A stretch of DNA of 64,000 bases from Lepas anatifera (GCA_034440635.1 JAOTON010001702.1:558001-622000), one strand, 5' to 3'; shown: positions 11,560 through 23,677, counted from the first letter of the stretch. The notes: generated from the letters alone by a model not told the origin. Program-made: numbers and translations.

Positions 11560-12155
11560 GCATCGATACAAACACAATGACAGTAAGCTCAATCGTCATT
11601 TAGCCAAAGGTTATTGACTGAAGCATCGTAAATCCCTTACTTGACCGCAGATGACCTGTTGGGTAAAACAGGTGTCCTGAGGTCAGAGATATAACAGGTC
11701 CTGAGGTAATGTCCTTATGACCTAACACCTGTGATAAGTCACGTTTTTAACTTGAACCTTTGTGCTTGGCTCTGAACTCATTACGATGAAATTTTCAAGA
11801 TTATTTGAAGCATTTGTTATGAAATGCACAAAGTTCAACATAGCCCTTTCGACTTACAATCGGAGGTCATGGATTTAACCTAATGTTAGTTCATAGATAT
11901 AAGAAATTCCCAAATTACATTACATCGTAGCTCCAGTCACCACCATAACACACAGTTAGCTTGGCACCATCCGGTTAAAATTGGTAGAAGCAATGCAAGG
12001 TTAAACTTTATGGAGGTGAACTCACCTATCTTAGGCTGGAAACCTGACCAGGCATTTTAAATGCGTAGTAAAAATACAAGAAATATCAAGGGATATGTAT
12101 TTCTAGTGCGGCAGAGCCGTGCGCTGCCATTTTCTGGCCACCTCAAAAAATATTA
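11560..12155. other. No gene recognised; TGACCT-rich sequence
   Basis: Holds scattered GAGGTCA/TGACCT words, like the T1 and T2 interiors, but I cannot align it to a terminus. Confidence 0.4.
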
Positions 12156-12160
12156 ATGGA

Positions 12161-13332
12161 TTAAAAACACCTTCAAGCAGCAGAGGGGGTCCTAAGGTGT
12201 TCCCTCACCAAGATCTAGGAAACCAAGAGATTTGGAAAAAAATGCCCGTTTCGGGATTGCCGGACAACAATCTTCTACATTATAGCCAGCTTTTATTGAG
12301 GAAAATGTCGGGAAAAAGCCGGGCACACACCAAAGGCAGACCAAAGTTATGGAGAGATCCCAAACCAGTCTTCCCTGAGAATTTTGAGGTGAATGTCATC
12401 CAAGGTCATTGACCCATGACGTCTCAACACAATATACTCTCTCTTTGTACACCACAACAACCGTTGGGCACAAAGTGAGGGTTTGACCTTAGAACATATC
12501 CTTTGAGTTTGGCTCTGAGATCTTGAATTTACCTTGAGTCACCTTAACTATGAAGTCATAGCATACTATACGTCATACTGAGCAACTCTATTTGATACAA
12601 AGCGATGGTGTCAATGGCTTTAAACTGCCGGTATGACATTGACATGTGACCGTTAACCTTGGCATTGATACATAATTTCGGTTATATGGCATTTTGACGT
12701 GAGCACTCTGTATATAATGTAGGCGAACTGCTGCGACGACGCGATTATGGCGATCTCAACTTATAGATCTGACTTTTTTATAAATTTTGTTCAAGTTGTT
12801 CCTGGTAAGGCTGCTGGAGTCGGAGTCTCACTAAAGTCATCAAGGGACTTGTCACGGAGACCCCGACCCCACCACCCGAACGAGCAACTCCCTCAATGGA
12901 GGGTTAATTTAGAAGCCAAAGTTTAACGTCCCACAAAGCACAGGGACGGCCGCCCCGCTCAGGTCACCCTCTCACCAGTCAGTTGCCAGCCGACCTGTAC
13001 GTCGGGTAAACTATTGAGCGCCAGGGCGTCTCAGGGGAACCGATCCCAAGCCTGGACATGCACTGCCACTGCATGCTTCTGAGCAGCGGGCCGGAGCCCA
13101 ACGCTCTACCAACTGAGCTACCGGGGCGGCGGGGCGGGGTTGCTTATAGACTTTGAAAGTCTATAAACAACCAATTGTGGACGATTTTCAAAATACTTCC
13201 ATCAATTGACGAGTTTACCAATTTTCTAAACTATAACCAAGTAGCTTTTTTCGGCAGGTAACGGTTCTCCGGCCACCTCGAGAAAGAAGGTGAAAGGGGT
13301 ACTTTAGGACCCCCTTCCACTCCACGTGTTAA
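12161..13332 (+). mobile_element. T1 TTAA-type element interrupted by a SINE
   Basis: Starts at a TTAA (12161) with a diverged terminus and ends at TTAA 13329-13332 after CCACTCCACGTG. Internal blocks match the next T1 copy. The right half is displaced by a tRNA-derived SINE at about 12885-13140: the T1 text breaks after ATAGATCTGACTTT and resumes with GACTTTGAAAGTCTATAA. The right TTAA is shared with the T1 copy that follows. Confidence 0.75.
12885..13140 (-). mobile_element. tRNA-derived SINE (SINE-B)
   Basis: On the minus strand the head reads GGTAGCTCAGTTGGTAGAGC, a textbook tRNA D-arm and pol III A box, followed by a tRNA-like anticodon arm. The body ends in GTGGGACGTTAAACTTTGGC. The B-box region is degenerate. 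It is nested inside a T1 element, so it inserted later than that element. Confidence 0.8.
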
Positions 13333-14220
13333 CACCCGCACTGGAGGGGGGGCTGGTAGGCCCCTAAGATCTCGGAAACTAAGAGGCATAGAAAAACTAA
13401 ATTTGAGAATTGGGTGGGGGTTATGGTGATCTACATCATGACCGATTTAATTGACCTAGGTCAATATCTTCAAGGTCAAACGAGGTCATAAAGGTCAAAA
13501 CTTGGCCATGCTGGGGACCGACCGGTAAATGCCGTGATTATGCGGGAAAATGGCGGGAATAAGCTAAATGCGGACCAGGGTCATATAGAGAAGGTCTCAA
13601 AGAACCTTCCCTTCAATTTTGGGGTTACGGTCATTCAAGGTCATGGACCTGTAAGGTCACAATATAGTATACTACTTATAATATACACTTTGACTAACAC
13701 TATAGCCACTGTTTGGTGGGAAATGAGGATTGACCTTTGCAAATGACCTTTGACCTTGCCCTTTGACCTTGACCTTGGTATTGGGGTACCTTATCGATGA
13801 CGTCATAGCATAATGTACGTTAGACCGGGTAACGTCATTTGACCGGAAGCACTGTGGTCAGTGACCTTGAAAGTGCAGATATGACCTTGATCTGTGACCT
13901 TTGACCTTGACCATGACCTTCATGTGAGGTGATCTTGACATATAATCCCGGTTATATGGTGTTATGACTTCACCACTCGGTCTCCAATGCAAGCTAACTG
14001 GTCCGACTTCGCGATTACGGCGATTTCAAAATGCAGGTCTGACTTTAAAAGCCTATAACTCAAAAATTTTCGACCGATTTTCAAAAAATCTTCACCAACC
14101 GACGCGCTATTAAATTCTGTTTAGTGTGGCAAAGTATCGTGTTACGGCTACGAGCGGTTCTCCGGCCATCTTGGAAAAACAGGTGGGGGCCTCCAAGGCC
14201 CCCTCCAGTGCGCGTGTTAA
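13329..14220 (+). mobile_element. Complete T1 TTAA-flanked non-autonomous element (892 bp)
   Basis: Bounded by TTAA on both sides (13329-13332, 14217-14220). Termini TTAACACCCGCACTGGAGGG and CCCTCCAGTGCGCGTGTTAA are inverted repeats. A subterminal hairpin GGGGGCCT/AGGCCCCC sits just inside the right end. The TTAA target and terminal C after it fit the piggyBac superfamily; no transposase is encoded. Between 13440 and 13925 I count 17 exact AGGTCA/TGACCT words, several extended to TCAAGGTCA, and two DR1-type pairs (13744-13756, 13895-13907). Confidence 0.88.
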
Positions 14221-15145
14221 GGCTTATAGACACTGCATCCACCTAGAAGAGGACCCAGATTGTAATAGATGCGAGGAAGGAGTGCCCAAGGACATGTAAC
14301 ACCTCTTAACACCAGAGGTGCAGAAAGTATGCTGGCTGTCACAAACTCAATCCGACGTATGCCTCCTCTGTCACACAGAGCTGGAAATAATAATTGTATA
14401 CTTGGATACTATTTCCAATATGCTGAATTTCCTCTACCTGTCCCTTACTTTTTGCAGCAGACAAGGTTTTAGCACCAAACCATTACAGCATGAAAGTAGT
14501 AAACTGAGTTTTCATTTATAGATCATGTTTTTGTTTTTGGAAGGAAAATTTCCAATTATGGGTCATTTTTCCAGTATTGGGGTCATAACTATTATTGGCA
14601 ACTCTGACTGCAGTTTCCTCCAATGACATGCATTTCCTTTTTGAAGAAGTTTCCATTTTTCGAAGGAGTGTTTCCAATTATGGTACTTTTCCACATGATT
14701 ACATGTAGCAATTATCATGAAAATAGTCATTATTGGGAACATACCTATTAATGGGAGGGTACATGTACACACAATTGGGAACCCTAACCACAGCTCCCCC
14801 CCACTAAACTTCTATCTCACATATCAACAAAAGGGAAAATGTCAATGTCAACATAGTATTTGAATCTACCTAAAATGTGTTGGTAAAGTGGACCTTAGGT
14901 AGCATTTTTATAAACACATCAAATGCTTAAAATTTGCATCCCACTCACAATCATCACCTGCCTGGTCATTCCTTTTTGCAGTAAAAACTCTGAGGCAACT
15001 AGCCTGCATAGATGTAAAGTTATGTCTATTGCCCTAATAGGTACAGAGGTATTGGAATTCACATACCAAAGAAAGATCCAGTGTAGTCAAAATCCTGCTT
15101 TAACTCCATGCAGTTCAGGTCCTGTGCGTTGCTTACCACCACTGG
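14221..15145. other. No recognised feature
   Basis: AT-rich; recurrent TTTCCAATTATGG words between 14545 and 14690. Short open frames have no motif. Confidence 0.45.
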
Positions 15146-15149
15146 TAGT

Positions 15150-15289
15150 AAGCAACACACCCCCAACCAGCGTTTTTCGAAGTCTGTTTCTTTCTGAGAT
15201 TTGCTGTGATTTTCTGAGATAAGAAGGGGGTCTACTCGGCCCCCTCCAGTGCACGTTAGTCCCAGGCCCCTCTCCAGTGTGGGTGTTAA
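15150..15289 (-). mobile_element. T1 terminal fragment with doubled terminus
   Basis: Only the terminal 140 bp remain. Two terminal motifs lie in tandem: CCCCCTCCAGTGCACGTTAG ending at 15259, then CTCCAGTGTGGGTGTTAA ending at 15289, an offset of 30 bp. The same 30-bp offset is seen at the left end of the copy at 8820. Confidence 0.75.
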
Positions 15290-16321
15290 CACTTTGTGGA
15301 GGACTGCATTAGCACACATTTGCTATCTGTACAATATTGATATGATAATTTGATCATGAAAACTCACCTGAATCACTGTTGTTGCCAGCCTGTTGCTGGC
15401 GCCAACTCTCCCAACTTCCTCCAGCTCCAAATCTATCTAACCAATCTAGGGCACAAATAAACTAAGGCACAAGCAGGCTAAGGAATGAAAAACCAAGCTT
15501 GATATGGGAAAGTGCATCAGTCTTACAATAGCCTACATTCATCTTAGATTAGCCATGGGCAGCAATATTTATTCTAGCTAGTTTTAGCCTGCACTTATCT
15601 TAAACATACCTAATGAATATGCCCTCAAAATAAGTGGCTTCTCGCCTGTTTAAATTTTTGGCAGGCTCTACATCACATAAACATTTCTAACTTGTCTTGT
15701 CGCTGTTGCGCAGTTTAAGTAGAATTGCTGCCCTGCTATGTTTATTTTCTCACTCACTTAGTACTTTTATTAGTAGCTTTTAGGCGTACTTAATACTAAA
15801 TTCGAAGAAATAGGGGCCAATAAATCGAAGACACTCAAACTGTAAATATGATTTAACCTGATAAAATGGACAGAGAAGTACTTGATAAAGTATCTGCGTT
15901 ATCGTTAATGCCTTAAATATGCCCACAATCGTGTATTTCTTGAAAAAATTGACTGTCACATTTCCGGTATCTAGGCGACAACTTTCTGCAAACTACTAAC
16001 AATCAGCCCCATGGGGCTGCATGTTAAAATCTGGCAACTGTGACAGCGGTTTGCGGGTTTTCTGCAGCGCGGGTCCCTCGTTTTAGTAGAAACTGAACAC
16101 AGTACCAATATTGTATTACTAATGGTACGCTGTGCAATTGAAGAACAGAGCCGCTAAGTTAAAATATTCCCTACACGCTTCATTCTCTATTTCGAAAATA
16201 TGGGGTTTGATCTTGAGCCATACAGTCTCAGGATCGCTATTTTGTCACAATTATGCACTTCAATTTTCGTAAATGTGTCACAAACTCCGGTAGCCGAGTT
16301 GGCAAGTTTCTGCACCTCTGC
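15290..16321. other. No recognised feature
   Basis: AT-rich sequence without a supported gene, array or inverted-repeat element. Confidence 0.5.
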
Positions 16322-17220
16322 TTAACACGCGCACTGGAGGGGGCCTCGGAGCCCCCATCCTCACCTATTTTTCCAAGGTGGCCGGAGAACCGCTCGTAGC
16401 CAAAAACGATACTCAATCGCATTTGGCAGAATTTAACGGCAGGTCGATTGGTGAAATAATTTTGGAAATCAGTCAACTTTTTTTACTTATATACTCGCAA
16501 AGTCAGACCTACATTTTGAGATCGCGTCAATTGCAAGGTCGGATCAATTTTCTTGCATTGGACACCGGGTTGTGACGTCATAACGCCATATAGGCCGGAT
16601 TATATATCAGGGTAACCTCACATGAGCCTTAAAGTCAAGGTGAAAGGTCAGAGGTCAAGGTCATATCAGCGATTTTAAAATCATTGGCCCAAGTGATTCC
16701 AGTCAAATGGCATTACCTAGTCTGACGTATATTATGGTATGACATAATAGTTGAGGTAGCTCAATGTCAATTTAAAGGTCAAAGGTCCAGGTCAAAGGTC
16801 ATGGGTAAAGGCCAAACGTCATTTCCGCCCAACGATTGTTATAGTGCTAATTATAGTGTACATTGTGCGGTGTATACCATATTACGCCATAGGTCAATGG
16901 CCTAGAATGACTTTGACCCCAGAATTTTAGGAAACATTGTTTCCGACCTTTTTATGACTTTGGTCTGCCTTTGGAATATTCTCTTTTTCCCTGCATAATT
17001 ATGGCATTTCCCAAAATAGGTCACAAGCACAGCCAATATTTGATCTTATTGGCTTCGTTTGACCTTGAAAGTATTGACCTAGGTCAATGAAAATTGGCTA
17101 TGACCATAGCTGCCACCCAACCCAAACGACGTTTTTCTACGCCTCTTAGTTTCCGAGATCTCAAGGGAGAGGGTGTACCAGACCCCTCCAGTGCGCGTTA
17201 GTGCCAGGCCCCCTCCAGTG
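16322..17220 (-). mobile_element. T1 TTAA-type element, reverse orientation, doubled distal terminus
   Basis: Starts TTAACACGCGCACTGGAGGG at 16322 with a hairpin GGGGGC/GCCCCC just inside. The interior is the inverted order of the 13329 copy: GGCCGGAGAACCGCTCGTAG, then GTCAAGGTGAAAGGTCAGAG, then CATAATTATGGCATTTCCC. At the other end CCAGTGCGCGTTAG (to 17201) is followed by a second CCCCCTCCAGTGGG; the outer TTAA is lost. Confidence 0.85.
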
Positions 17221-17383
17221 GGCAAAGTGACAAAATGAGACAAGCTCGCAACGTTCTTAAGCCGTTAGAGCTTAATGAGGGCTTATGGAAAAAGAAAATA
17301 GCAGTTTGCCCCGTTCGCATTTGGCTTCCAAGGTGTCACTTATGCCTATATCATTCAAGGCCTCCCGCCGTGACGTTAATCGG

Positions 17384-17440
17384 TGATTTAGGCTTCAGGG
17401 TGCGCCAGCCTCTTCGGTCTTCTAGCGCCTATTGATATGG
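17384..17440 (+). mobile_element. Fragment of the GGGTGCGCC-tailed interspersed repeat
   Basis: TTAGGCTTCAGGGTGCGCCA and TCTAGCGCCTA correspond to the tail block at 6030-6070. Confidence 0.5.
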
Positions 17441-17550
17441 AAAATTACATATCGCACAATATGATCGCGCTTCGTCAGAATTAAGGGAGACCCTGACTCA
17501 AGCTGGTGCCAGCGTCTCTCAGTGATCCAGTGACGGATCCAAGGGGGGCC

Positions 17551-17631
17551 AGGGGGCCCGGGCCCCCTTAGCTTCGAAGCGCCTCAGCATAGCTTAGCTC
17601 ATATCGGGCGCTGAAGGCGCCCGATATGAGC
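17551..17631. other. Subterminal palindromes of the 7.3-kb composite
   Basis: A perfect 18-bp palindrome AGGGGGCCCGGGCCCCCT lies at 17551-17568. A hairpin with perfect 15-bp arms (GCTCATATCGGGCGC and its complement) and loop TGAAG lies at 17597-17631. Confidence 0.9.
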
Positions 17632-17869
17632 GGCGCGCCTGTGCCCATTTCGTGCGCCAAGGTGGTAGCATATTCCACATGGTAGCTTATTCCGCTTGAA
17701 TTAACACATAGTCCTTAAAACCATGGCACAGCGCCCCTGCCCAAACACTAGACGCCTTTACTGGTCTTTTGCGCCCCAGTAAAATGTTGAAGATGAAATT
17801 TAGAAAGCTAACAAAAGCACTCCGGCAAAGAAAAGGCGCCACTAGATAGCAGGATTGCGCCACGGGGAA

Positions 17870-20110
17870 CTAATGCAGCCCTGAGTAGCCTAGGCGCCCC
17901 CTGGATGAAGCACACCTGGGTAGCCTAGGCGCTCCCTGGATTAAGCGCCCTACGGATATCATATGCGCCCTTGGCTAGGAAAGGCGCCCCTGGGCAGCAA
18001 AGGCAAATCTTGGTAACATAGGTGCCCTGGACAGCATAAGCGCCCCTTAGCTAGAAGTAGGCGCTTTAGGAAAATAAAATGCTCACCTTGGGTAGACAAA
18101 GGCGCCCTTTGATAGCCTAGACACCCACTGGAAAAAGCGCCCTACGGATGTCATATGCACCCTTGGATAGCAAAGGCGCCCCTGGACAGCAAAGACAACC
18201 CTGGATAACACAAGTGCTGTGGACAGTAAAGGCGCCCCTGGGTAGCAAAGGCGCCCCTAGGAAGGCAAACCTTCGAAAGAAAAGCTGTCTTTGGATAGCC
18301 TAGGCGCCCCCTGGATGAAGCGCCCTACGGATATCAAATGCACCATTGGCTAGGAAAGGCGCCCCTGGGCAGCAAAGGCAAATCTTGGTAACATAGGTGC
18401 CCTGGACAGCATAAGCGCCCCTTAGATAGACATAGGCGCTTCAGGAAAATAAAATGTTCACCTTGGGTAGAAAAAGGCGCCCTTTGATAGCCTAGCCGCC
18501 CACTGGAAACAGCGCCCTACGGATGTCATATGCACCCTTGGATAGGAAAGGCGCCCCTGGACGGCGAAGTTAACCTTTCTTGAAATATATGATCTGGACA
18601 GCATAGGCGGCCATGGATAAACTAGGCGCCTGAGAAAGAAAACAAGCGCCTCACCTGAGAGTACAGGCGCCCCCAGGATATCACAGGTGTCCCTTTCCAT
18701 CTTCAGCTGCCCTACTGTCTATGGTTTGGCACACCTGTCCGACAGTCGCACGCTCTATTACAGGGCTCGAGCGCTCAATTTGAGCATGGACTGCCTTTAA
18801 CCACATTTCATTAACCTATAACTGAAGGCTTAGTGCTCCATCGCTGCAACCGGGTGCCTTTTTCAGTATGTGCGCCCCACTTCCGAGAACACTGCCCTCA
18901 CCAACCAGCAGTCCTCCCCGTTCAGCAGATGAGCGCCTCTTTCTGATAACTAGGCACTTTATTTCAGTGTTCGAGCGCCTTATTTCAGAATTGTTATTCT
19001 CCATCTATTTTGGGCTCCTCCTGGATTGCAGAGGCGCCCCCTCAAGTGCAAAGGCGCCCCTGGATAGAAAAGTGCACCCCATGTTTGCAAAGGCGCTCCA
19101 AGATAGCATATGCGCCCCTTAGATGAAAATAGGCACTCCAGGAAAGTAAAATGCTCCCTTTGGGTAGCAAAGGTGCCCCTTAACAGCGAAGGCACCCTAG
19201 ATAACAAAGTTTCTCTGGACAGCATAGGTGCCCTTGGATAAACTGGTGCCCGGAAGATAAAAATAGCGCCTTACCGGAGACAAAAATCACCCCAGGATAA
19301 CGTAGGGGCATGTATTTCCATGTCTGTGATTGAAAAATACACCTAGACAGCATATGCGTCCCTGGATAGAAATACACCCCTGGGCAGTAACGGCGCCCCT
19401 GGAAAGCAATAGTGCGCCCCTGTGGAGAAAAAAGCCGCCTCCTGAATAACCTAGGCACCGCCCCCGAAATGTCAGATGACCGTGGATAGAACAGACTGCC
19501 TTGAATAAAACAGAGGCCCTGGATAGTAAAGGCGCCCTTTGGTAGCATAAGCGTTCCTTAGCAACAATATGGGCGCTACATTAGCTCAAGGTTCACGCGC
19601 ACCTAAGCCCAATAATAGAGCAATCAATCGATGCCAAAGCACTCCTTAAACCACGGGCGCAAAACTTCCTAAGAAGTAAAGGCGCCTCTGGGTAGCAAAG
19701 GTGACCCTCGACAGTGGTGTAGGTATTCCTGAATAACAGCAGCGTCCCTTGATAAGAATAGCCCCAAGATGGCACAGGTACCCTGCTGATAGGAAAAGCG
19801 CCCCTGAATATCAGAGGCACTCTCTGAATGAGGTGCCCATGGAGAGCATAAGGGCGCGTATGTATAGCAAATTGCCGCCCCTGGATAGCCAAAGCGCCCC
19901 TTGCATAGGGTAGGCGCCACTGGGTAGTATGGGTTACCTTGAATAAAAATACGCCCCGTCAATACCAAGGTGAACCTGGATAATAAAAAGCTCCCCTTGG
20001 GCACTGGGTATCAAAGGCACCCCCGGAACAGCAAAGATGCCCCTGGATAGCTAGGTTGCGTCCATTGGGGAGCGAAGGCGCCCCTGGGTGGCACAGGTGC
20101 CTCATCGAAG
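17870..20110. repeat. Degenerate GGCGCCCCTGGATAG-type satellite
   Basis: Irregular units of about 27-35 bp built on AAGGCGCCCCTGG(A/G)(T/C)AGCA. A larger internal duplication is clear: the block around 17990-18210 recurs 375 bp later (AGGCAAATCTTGGTAACATA at 18001 and 18376). Numerous short open frames on the minus strand are repeat artefacts. Confidence 0.85.
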
Positions 20111-20464
20111 CAAAGACCCCTCCAGAGAGCATAGGTGTCCCTGATGAGCACAGTTACTCCTGGGCAGCCCCTAAATGACGTTGCATAATGTTACGACACC
20201 TATTATAACGTATGCTATTACATCAAAGTAAAGGTTATTCAGTGTTAAGATCAAGGTCACAGGTCAATTTTAAAGGTGACTGGCCTTGATGATCAAGGCT
20301 TACAAAAGTCATTGGTAAGCTTGGGCACAGCGCTAGTTATAGCGTAAATTAGGCATAATATGTTGGTTGTGCCGTAATAGGTCAATGGCCTTGGAGGACC
20401 TTGACCTCAAAATTTCAGATATTGTTTAGAGCCTTCCCTTTTGGCCTCAGCCCTGTTCTAGAGT

Positions 20465-21270
20465 ATTCGCGCCCCGTTCCGGCCCGTTGGGGGGTGCTTG
20501 AACACCCCCTCGATGTCTCCCAGTGGCACGAAAAAACGTCGGCGCGAAGCGACACAGTACTTGTCACACCTTATCATTGATCAATTCCGCAACTTTCCCT
20601 CAAAATTTAAGGTTGCGTCATCTCAGATCAGGTCACCAGTGTAGGTCAAGTGACCTCACCCCAAAAAATGTTTAAGTTAGCGTAAGTAAGAAAAGGGTGA
20701 ATCTATCGAATTCAAACTTGTACCATATAATGGCCCCAAAAAGTACTAATAAATTTATTCAGGGATTTTTCCCATCGATGACCTAGGGACAGGTACGAAT
20801 CAAAACCTCTCTATTGAAAATGCACGGGGTAAAATGGAAATTTGCCGAAAAATTGCTCTGTCTGCAGACGCCGCTTGAAATACCTTCGGATTCCCCAAAT
20901 CATAGTACCCTAGGCCTCTTTATCGGTTCATGTTGCAAGTTAAGACATTTTACCTCTGAGAGTTCATCTGGAGCTTCCTAAGCAGGTTTTAAGACTTGGG
21001 TCAATTGCTTTGCAGGAAATATTGATAAAACCCGTATTTTGATACCATTTTGTATTGTTATTGTGAGTTGATTGATATGCATACTGACTATTTTAGGCTA
21101 GATGGTGGCCTTGACCTAACCTTAGGTCAGGTAATTTTTATGTTTCAACCTAGTATAGTCATACTATACATTATTTGATGATTCGCCGTAACGAGAGGAA
21201 GCGAATTTTGCCTAAAATGATTCTAGCTCAACTCTGACAGACGCTAGAGTATAGAGACAGAGACATGTTG
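20465..21270 (+). mobile_element. T2 TTAA-type element, right end lost
   Basis: Starts with a decayed left terminus, then hairpin GGGGGTG/CACCCCC near 20493 and a decayed ACGTCGGCGCGAAGCGAC palindrome. The interior matches the 10181 copy, for example CAACTTTCC and the GATGACCTA and GTAACGAGAGGAAGCGAATT blocks. It runs into satellite B. Confidence 0.75.
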
Positions 21271-21279
21271 TAAGCTTTG

Positions 21280-21774
21280 TCTCAGGGGAGGGACCTCAGC
21301 GTTGATCGCGGGAAAAATCCCCAATGGCCCCCAGGGGCCCTCAGGGAGTCAGGAAATCTGGCGTGGGTGGAATCCGGTGGGAGGGATTTTGGGTCTCCAA
21401 AATCAGCTGAGGGGCCCGTGCCAGTAAAGGGGGCCCAGATAAGGGCCACTGACGAGCTCATTTGACCTTAGTGCCAACACAGGATTCTCAAGACCAGCGT
21501 GGGGTGCCTACCTATTTAAACGGTTACTAAATAAGCTCAGGGACTCAAAACTAACCAAGGGGTCCAATTATCAACTCATGGGGCTGCCTAGACACTCTCA
21601 GGGGACCCTGCAGCAGCTCAGAAGGCCCATAAAACTAATAGGGCCAGACTAGCTGAGTGCCTCGACGAGCTAGTGCCCAGATACGCACAACGGGCCCCAA
21701 ACAAGCTGAAGGGATCTATATCAGTTAAACGAAAACGGTACCAACCCAGGGGACCCTGACCAGCTTAACACGCG
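21280..21774. repeat. Degenerate ~30-bp GC-rich repeat (satellite B), left part
   Basis: Loose repetition of AGCTGAGGG/AGCTCAG and GGGGCCC words at about 30-bp spacing. The same texture resumes at 23678, after two TTAA elements. Confidence 0.55.
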
Positions 21775-22482
21775 CATTGACGGGGTCTGGCCACTGATTG
21801 ACGGGGGCGGGTCCCGCCCCTAGATTCGGAACCACGGTGGTAGCGAAAACGGTAAACGGCGTTGGGCTGCCCATCCACTTTCCATCGAAAACATTTGAAC
21901 CATTTTTTGTCGGTCACATTTAGGTCCGAGGTCAAACATGCCCGTCATAGGGATAACATGTAATTCAGTTTTTGGCTGAAATCTGAAGTAAGATGAGCAA
22001 AACGACTTGAACTATATGAATCCTCTTAGCAAGCCGAATCGATGATATATAATTTGACCTTGCTAGGTCAAATCGATTTGACCTGACCCGAGGTGGTCGG
22101 TCATTATATAAATGATATCTAGAACTGCAAGCCCAGGCGAGTCTAATGAGCTAAAATAAATGCCTATCACCATCCGTTACTGAGTTATTCCGTAAACATT
22201 TTCCCATGTATTTATAGGTCTGCTCGACTGACCTTAGGTCATTGATATAAAATACCGGAACATATTTTAAGAACTCGGGGGGCCATTATGTGATGTAGTT
22301 TCATCGGATAGTTCACCCTGCTCCGACTTATGCTATCTTAAACTTTTTGAGGTCGGTACTTGACCTGTACTGTGACCTGACCTGAGATGACCTACCTTAA
22401 ATTTTCCGAGTTGTAAAATGATGGGGGTGGGGGTCGCGCCGTTTTTCTGTGTTCAAACCAGGGGCGGACCCCGTATTGTTAA
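21775..22482 (+). mobile_element. T3 TTAA-type element, right terminus lost
   Basis: TTAACACGCGCATTGACGGG at 21775, then AGCGAAAACGGTAAACGGCG and a long AGGTCA-rich interior that matches 48356-49182, including ATACCGGAACATATTTTA and GGCCATTATGTG. It abuts a T2 copy at the TTAA of 22479-22482. Confidence 0.8.
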
Positions 22483-23677
22483 CCTTCGCCCGGGTGGGGG
22501 TCTTTTAGACCCCCTCGGGTTTTCCAAAGTGACCAAAAAACGGCGGCGCGCAGCGCCGCCAAACTTAGTCTAGCTGTTCCTTCATCATTTTTACATCTTT
22601 CCTGAAAATTTTAGCTCAAGGTCATATCAGGTTAGGTCACCAGGCCAGGTAAAGTGACCTCACCTCAAAAAATGCTTAGGACCGCATAACTAAAAGAAGG
22701 GTTAATTGATCAAGTTGAAACTCATACCACATATTGGAGACACCAGGAGCTACAACATGTGTTCCGGGATTTTTATATTGGTGACCTAAGGTCATGTGCA
22801 GAGCATGACCTCCACATTGTAAATACATGGGGAAAATCACGAAATGAGCTTTTCTCAGTAAGTATGGATTAAATCAACTTCAAACATCGGTTACGACTTG
22901 CTCTTAGCCCATTTCTGAAGTGGATGCCAAACATTTTAACTTGTGACCTTTAAAAGGTCACCTTAGGTCAAATAAGCATTTTTTGGTGTTTTACTCTATA
23001 AATTTTGAATAAACTAGGATAGAACTTTTATTTTGTCACCAAAGTGTTTGTATAGTCACTGCAAGTCAAATGATATACATCATGACTATACCAGGTTAAG
23101 TTGGGTCAGACCGTTCGTTGACCTGGGTCAGGTACAAATTCTTAGATTTGACCTGGTATAGCAATATTATATATCATTCGATTCGTATTGACGAGAGGAT
23201 TGCAATGGTACATCAACTATGGCTGTATCTTGTTTGGTTTTGAAGTTATTACTGAAAAAGGAAACGTCCTTATGCATGGGTGCCTATGGACATTCCCAAG
23301 AATATGCCCAATATTCAGTGACCTGTAGCTGCCTAGGCTTTGACCTGACACAAAAATGAATGCCACTGCAATGAAAGAGCAACTCAAGAGCTTTGAATGG
23401 TGTTAGTAAAATGTTTCTAGCTATCATAGTTTCTGAGATATATGAGGTTTTCTCAGTACACCTCATATTAGCGATTTTGACCTATTTTGACCTCTGGTGA
23501 CCTTGATATTGACCCGACAAGAAACATGACCGAAGTATTTTCGGCATCATTTTTGAAGAGATTTCGATTGCCGTTTTGCGCTTTTTTTAGCTCTCTTAGT
23601 TTTTGAGATCGTGGGGGTCTTTTTAGCCCCCCACCAGGGCGAAGGTGGCTTGTACCCGCCACCGGGGCAAGGGTTAA
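22479..23677 (+). mobile_element. Complete T2 TTAA-flanked non-autonomous element (about 1.2 kb)
   Basis: TTAA at 22479-22482 and 23674-23677. Left TTAACCTTCGCCCGGGTGG and right CCACCGGGGCAAGGGTTAA are inverted repeats. Subterminal hairpins are GGGGGTCT-TTT-AGACCCCC on the left and GTGGGGG/CCCCCAC on the right; palindrome GGCGGCGC-GCA-GCGCCGCC lies near 22544. TTAA plus a terminal CC fits piggyBac-like MITEs. It has no coding capacity. Confidence 0.87.

Noticed and set aside
18458..20004. Small minus-strand proteins of 80-122 residues in the GGCGCC satellite
   Set aside because: They have no domain and overlap one another; repeated RG-LCYPGAP-like text comes from the satellite unit.
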